NCBI RefSeq assembly: GCF_014203665.1
Contig: NZ_JACHJN010000007.1
Coordinates: 188,059-252,058 of the forward strand
Length of the DNA stretch: 64,000 nt
DNA from: Saccharothrix tamanrassetensis
GTDB taxonomy: Bacteria; Actinomycetota; Actinomycetes; Mycobacteriales; Pseudonocardiaceae
Direction: 5' to 3'
The notes under the pieces are model-generated. The model ran no database searches and was not told where the DNA came from. It saw only the letters and a program-made list of their open reading frames with translations. Positions within the stretch are counted from its first letter, which is position 1; the number at the start of each line of letters is the position of its first letter. Both the position numbers and the translations under genes were made by a program. Shown piece after piece: positions 60,301 to 64,000 of this stretch.

Positions 60301-61869
60301 GCCGGCGGCGTCGCGCCGGTAGGTGATGCGGTTGCCGTTGCGGTCGGTGAACGCGGTGATCGGGCGGACCCCCGGGTCGGTCGGGTTGGGGCCGAAGTGG
60401 CGCACCCAGCCGGTTCGCGGGTCCTCCACCCGGTAGGTGTCGCCGTCCCAGGTCAGCGCCCAGCGCGCGCCGTCGTTCGGCATTCCCCGCGAGCCGGGGT
60501 GTTCCGGGCGTTCGTAGCGCAGGATCTCCGCGTCGTCGCCGAAGTAGCGGACGTCGTGCTCGTCGACCTCCAGTCGTTGGTCCACTGTGGACGACCAGCC
60601 GGGACCGTGCAGCCGGCCGCCCCGGTAGCCCGAGGCGTAGGCGCGCCGCAGGAACAGCGGCAGCAGGGCGGGCAGGTCGACGTCGGTGCCGTTGACGATC
60701 ATCTGGCCGGACACCGCGTCGACCGGGTCGCCGCCCTTGCCGTCGCAGCCGCCGTTGCCGTCGGACTTCTGGCCGCTGCCGCCGTCCTTGTCGCCGGGCT
60801 TGTTCCCCTGGCCGTTCTTGGCGGTGTCGGGGCCCCGGGTGTTCGGGGAGTTGCCGCCGGGCGATGTCCCGTCCGGTGTGGACGGACCGTCCGGCTTGGG
60901 CGTGGCCGGGGTGTCCGGGATGGTGGACGGGCCCGTCGTGCCGGAAGGACTGGTGGTACCGGATGGGCTGGTGGTGCCGGCAGGACTGGTCGTTCCCGAT
61001 GGACTGGTGGTGCCGGACGGGCTGGTGGTGCCGCCTCCCGAGGGCCCGGACGGCGAGGGGTCCGGCCCGCGCGGCGTCGGGGCGTCGGGGCCCTTGACCG
61101 CGGGGCCGTCCGCCTTGCGGCCCAGCTTGCCCAGGGCCTGGATGATCTCGTCGAGCTTGTCGACGACCTTGCGGATGCGCGGCGTGACGTTGCCGACGGT
61201 CTTGATCAGGTTGCGGATCAGGTCGCCGATCTTCTTGACCACCTTGGAGATCGCGGTGATCGCCTGCCCGATGATGACCGGGATCGCCAAGCCGAGGGTG
61301 GCCACCGCCTCCAGCGCCCAGGCGATCAGCCGGCCGATCAGCTCCGCCACGATCTCGCGGACGATCTCGCGGACCGCCGCCACCACCTCGCCCATGATCA
61401 TCACGCCCGCGGAGATGCCGTCCGCCAGCGAGCCCGCCCCCGCCACCGCGTCCGCGACCTGTGCCGAGTGCGCCCGGTAGGCGTCGCCCGCGCTGCCGGT
61501 CCAGCCCGCCGTGCCGTTGCGCGACTCGTTCAGGTAGTCCTGCGCGATCGCGGACACCTCACGCGCCACGTTCGCCCACGTCTCGCTGAACGACCGGATC
61601 ACCGGAGGGTCGCCGGCCAGCCAGTCCAACGCCTCCTTCAGCGGCTGCACGTGCTCGATCAGCCACCCGACGCCGTAGGAGGCGAGGGTGCCGACCGGGT
61701 CCACCACCATGCTGAGCGCTTCCAGGCCGACCCCGGCCGCACCGAGCCCGGTGGCGACCCAGTCACCGCTGGAGACGCCCTGCGCCAGGCCGTCGGCGGC
61801 CTCCAGGATGCCGATCCCGGTGGTCGCGTTCGTGGTGTCCTGCGGCTGGGCGACCAGGCCCCCGGTCAT
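57295..61869 (-). CDS. RHS-repeat polymorphic toxin with GIY-YIG-like nuclease tip
   Basis: 1524 residues. The N-terminal 250 residues are helical with a WXG-like turn ([25 protein letters not shown]) and hydrophobic helices, as in type VII-linked toxins. A Ser/Thr/Pro/Gly linker with TSPSGT repeats (about 285-370) follows. Next come a DUF6531-type opening ([20 protein letters not shown]), many RHS/YD repeats, and the RHS core end [33 protein letters not shown]. The tip of about 120 residues ([47 protein letters not shown]) fits a GIY-YIG nuclease with Arg, Glu and Asn in place. The start overlaps the EspC-like gene. Confidence 0.85.
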   Translation of the reverse strand: [1524 protein letters not shown]

Positions 61870-62177
61870 CCGACTTCGATCCCGTCGAACGCGGCGGCCC
61901 CGGCCTGCTCCCGGGCGCCGTAGTCACCGGCCGTCGCGCGCACCTCCTCCGCCACGTGGCCGATCGTCTCCACGCCCTTCGCCAGCGCGTCCACGCCCAT
62001 CTGCTCGAACGGCTGGAGCAGCATCGCGAAAGGTCGGCAGATCACCCCGTACGCCCCGTCCGACATGGTGACCTGACGCGCGGCGTCCACCGCCGCCCGC
62101 AACCGGCCCGCCAGCGCGTCGACCTTCCCGGCGTGCCCTTCGAGCTCGTCGACCAGGACCCGGTACCCGCCGGTCAT
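61866..62177 (-). CDS. EspC-like (ESX/type VII) helical protein
   Basis: 103 residues forming two predicted helices (YRVLVDELEGHAGKVDALAGRLRAAVDAARQVTMS and MGVDALAKGVETIGHVAEEVRATAGDYGAREQ) around a loop with YGVICRPFA, the pattern of EspC/WXG100-related type VII substrates and chaperone partners. It overlaps the YbaB-like gene before it and the RHS gene after it (ATGA), so the three are translationally coupled. It probably pairs with the toxin N-terminus for export. Confidence 0.82.
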   Translation of the reverse strand: MTGGYRVLVDELEGHAGKVDALAGRLRAAVDAARQVTMSDGAYGVICRPFAMLLQPFEQMGVDALAKGVETIGHVAEEVRATAGDYGAREQAGAAAFDGIEVG

Positions 62178-62629
62178 CAGCGACCACCCGACAGGTAGGA
62201 GTCACCGCTGAAGTCGTCGTCGTCGCCGTCACGGGGCGGTCGTGGCGGTGGCGGCTCCTGCCCCTCCGGGTGCGGGAAACCGGCCTGCGCCGTGGCCACC
62301 AGGTGCCGGGTGGTGGCGTCGTCGCCGACGGTCTGCGCCATGATCGCGGCGAGTCGTTCCGGGTAACGCGACTGCGCCCGGGTCATCGCCTCCATCACGG
62401 CGGCGGCGATCCGGTCCGGGCTCAGCTTGCGGACGCCGTCGGTCATGGTGACCGCGTCGGGGATGCCGTTCGCGCCGACGGTCACGGTCACCGCGCCGCT
62501 CGCGGCCGACCCGGTGATGGAGATCCGCTCCACCTCGTCGGTCATCTCCCGGTAGCGGGCCGCCTTCCGCTCGGCATCCCGTTCCCACCGGTCGATCGCG
62601 CTCTCCACGTCCGACAACGGCTCCGGCAT
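62177..62629 (-). CDS. YbaB/EbfC-like protein of the type VII toxin operon
   Basis: 150 residues from the ATG at 62629 with GGGAG 5 nt upstream. The fold pattern matches the YbaB/EbfC family: an N-terminal helix (DRWERDAERKAARYREMTDEVERI), a beta meander (SGAVTVTVGANGIPDAVTMTDGVRKL) and a C-terminal helix (DRIAAAVMEAMTRAQSRYPERLAAIM), plus a Pro/Asp-rich tail. In actinobacteria such genes often precede EspC-like genes in type VII effector operons. It is the first gene here. Confidence 0.82.
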   Translation of the reverse strand: MPEPLSDVESAIDRWERDAERKAARYREMTDEVERISITGSAASGAVTVTVGANGIPDAVTMTDGVRKLSPDRIAAAVMEAMTRAQSRYPERLAAIMAQTVGDDATTRHLVATAQAGFPHPEGQEPPPPRPPRDGDDDDFSGDSYLSGGR

Positions 62630-62723
62630 GGCGTCTCCCTCACCACGAAGATCCAGCACTCCGATGCTGCTCGCGGTCGGCCGGTTGAACAGCCCGTTGG
62701 CAGAACCTCACTCTTTTGACGCA

Positions 62724-62735
62724 GGGGAATTCCCC
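62724..62735. promoter_or_regulatory. 12-bp perfect palindrome upstream of the toxin operon
   Basis: GGGGAATTCCCC lies about 95 bp before the YbaB-like start in the 246-bp gap that must hold the operon promoter. It could be an operator, but a 12-bp palindrome can arise by chance and I see no matching promoter boxes. Confidence 0.3.
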
Positions 62736-62875
62736 GTTTGCCTGGAATCCGCCGCCCGGTGGCCGCACTTCGCGGGAGCGGTCGACGCAGTGGCGCCACC
62801 GGCGGACGGCGCTGCGCCGACGCCGCCCGCCAGTGCGCTCAGACGACTGGATGACCTTCCGGTCCCCCGAGGACA

Positions 62876-64000
62876 TCACAGCGGTGTGTGTGCCTCGGCA
62901 GCCTGGGAGTCGGGGGTGCGGGCGAGCAGCAACACAGCACCCAGACCGAGGGCCGCCACCACCGCGAAGAACCAGAAGCCCCACGGGTACGCGATGCCCG
63001 CCGTGACCAGGGCGCCGGTGACGAACGGGCCGAGGATCGAGCCGAGCCGGCCCACCGCGGAGGTGAAGCCGAGCGCGGTGCCGCGGGCCTGGGCCGGGAA
63101 CGCCTGCGCCACGTACCCGTAGATCAGGACTTGGGCGGAGAACACGAACACGCCGGTCAGCAGCACCATCAGGTTGAGCAGGAAGCTGCTGCTCACCTTC
63201 AGGCTCAACGCCGCCAGCAGCACCGCCGCCGCGCCGAACCACAGCGTCGCGATCGGCTTGATGCCGTACCGGTCGGCGATCAGGCCGGCCGCCAGCAGGC
63301 CGATCACCGCGCCCACGTTGAGCACCAGCAGCAGGGTGATCGCGGTCGAGATGGGGTAGCCGGCGGTCCGCATCAGCTGCGGCAGCCAGGTGTTCAGCCC
63401 GTAGACCAGCAGCAGACCCATGAAGGAGCCGACCCACACCGCGATGCTGGTCCGCCGGAACCTCGGTCCGAGCAGGTCGCGCGGCGACATCCGTTCGGAC
63501 TCGTCGCGGGCGGCCAGGAACGCCGAGGACTCGGGCAGCCGCCACCACATCAGCGGCACGACCAGCAGGCCCGCGAGGCCGCCGCCGTAGAACAGCAGGT
63601 GCCAGTCCTCCTGCGCCGCCAGGGCGAGCACGGACATGAGCACCGCGCCGACGTGGTAGCCGGTCATGGTGAACGTGCTCGCGCTCGCCCTGCGCCGCGG
63701 CGGCAGGTTCTCCGACATGACGGTCAGCGCGACCGGCATGCACGCGCCCAGCCCCAGGCCCGCGATGAACCGGAGCAGGGCGAACACCTCCACGCTCGGA
63801 GACAGGGGGATCACGAGCGTGAAGACGGAGAACAGCAGGACCGAGCCGATCAGCAGCCTGCGCCGGCCGAACCGGTCCGTGAGGGGGCTGAGGACGGCGG
63901 CGCCGACCGCCACGCCGATCAGCGACACGGTCGCCACCAGGGTCGCGCCCGCCGGGGTGAAGCCGAGGTGGCCAGTCTTGAGCAGGGTCGGGATGGTCGC
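62876..64000 (-). CDS. MFS transporter, aromatic-acid/H+ symporter-like (5' end outside window)
   Basis: The frame is open to the right edge, so the first membrane segments are missing; 375 residues remain. The loop LSPLTDRFGRRRLLIGSVLLFSVFTLVIP is the MFS signature, and GLGLGACMPVALTVMSENLPPRRRASASTFTMTGYHVGAVL is characteristic of the aromatic acid:H+ symporter (AAHS) group such as PcaK and BenK. A long central loop (LPESSAFLAARDESERMSPRDLL) separates the two halves. It may import an aromatic acid; no catabolic genes are in the window. Confidence 0.82.
   Translation of the reverse strand, partial: ATIPTLLKTGHLGFTPAGATLVATVSLIGVAVGAAVLSPLTDRFGRRRLLIGSVLLFSVFTLVIPLSPSVEVFALLRFIAGLGLGACMPVALTVMSENLPPRRRASASTFTMTGYHVGAVLMSVLALAAQEDWHLLFYGGGLAGLLVVPLMWWRLPESSAFLAARDESERMSPRDLLGPRFRRTSIAVWVGSFMGLLLVYGLNTWLPQLMRTAGYPISTAITLLLVLNVGAVIGLLAAGLIADRYGIKPIATLWFGAAAVLLAALSLKVSSSFLLNLMVLLTGVFVFSAQVLIYGYVAQAFPAQARGTALGFTSAVGRLGSILGPFVTGALVTAGIAYPWGFWFFAVVAALGLGAVLLLARTPDSQAAEAHTPL

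Noticed and set aside
58735..61923. 1062-codon plus-strand ORF antisense to the RHS toxin
   Set aside because: Composition is typical of an antisense shadow, and the minus strand carries clear YD repeats.

Overview
The window reads as one chromosomal segment of a very GC-rich actinomycete. GTG starts are common, Shine-Dalgarno boxes are purine-rich, and many genes overlap by 4 bp (ATGA or GTGA). DUF3558 and LXXC lipoproteins, LuxR two-component genes, a SpoIIE/STAS module, a SigD/ShbA-type sigma factor, a type VII-linked RHS toxin and a Pls-type synthetase together suggest Pseudonocardiales or a close relative. That placement is an inference. I see no rRNA, tRNA, CRISPR array or insertion sequence.

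Layout. 1-8.9 kb: end of a PaaX-like regulator, an S33-type hydrolase, a GntR regulator divergent from a trpF gene, two lipoproteins, a three-gene two-component operon (kinase, degenerate kinase, LuxR regulator) and a small phosphodiesterase. 9-15 kb: an LLM flavoenzyme and a signalling module of SpoIIE phosphatase, B12-binding CarH-like protein and STAS protein, facing a second STAS gene, then a YihY membrane protein. 15-24 kb: secreted proteins (PKD/PPC-like, DUF4185 plus carbohydrate-binding, a large BNR propeller with P-domain) and a membrane protein/sigma/putative anti-sigma operon. 24-28 kb: a complete sugar ABC importer. 28-34.6 kb: Hsp15, two unrelated transport and nuclease genes, a MarR-led operon with two tiny ORFs, a rhomboid-like protein and two DUF202 proteins, then a divergent TetR/SDR pair with visible operators. 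34.6-45.7 kb: an SGNH hydrolase, two family III CoA-transferases, a tightly coupled operon (FAD oxidoreductase, AMP ligase, 62-residue protein, CoA-transferase) and two Gfo/Idh/MocA genes. Two short genes here look frame-disrupted. 45.8-50.4 kb: a phosphoribosyltransferase/erythromycin-esterase fusion, an MFS transporter and an LLM oxidoreductase. 50.6-55.7 kb: a Pls/PosA-type homopoly(amino acid) synthetase with a 10-codon leader ORF, coupled to an M1 metallopeptidase. 55.7-62.6 kb: a SigD/ShbA-like sigma factor and a coupled operon of YbaB-like protein, EspC-like protein, RHS toxin with a GIY-YIG-like tip and probable immunity protein. The window closes inside an MFS transporter.

The most interesting systems are the Pls-type synthetase with its adjacent M1 peptidase (epsilon-poly-lysine-like logic, A-domain code read by eye as DAESIGTVVK), the B12/SpoIIE/STAS module, the uncharacterised CoA-ligase/CoA-transferase operon with its embedded small protein, and the secreted RHS toxin with its immunity gene. 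A recurring feature is short tandem repeats in or right after stop codons (3511, 8846, 28441, 45722), plus a 25-bp hairpin that carries a stop codon in its loop (30626-30681).
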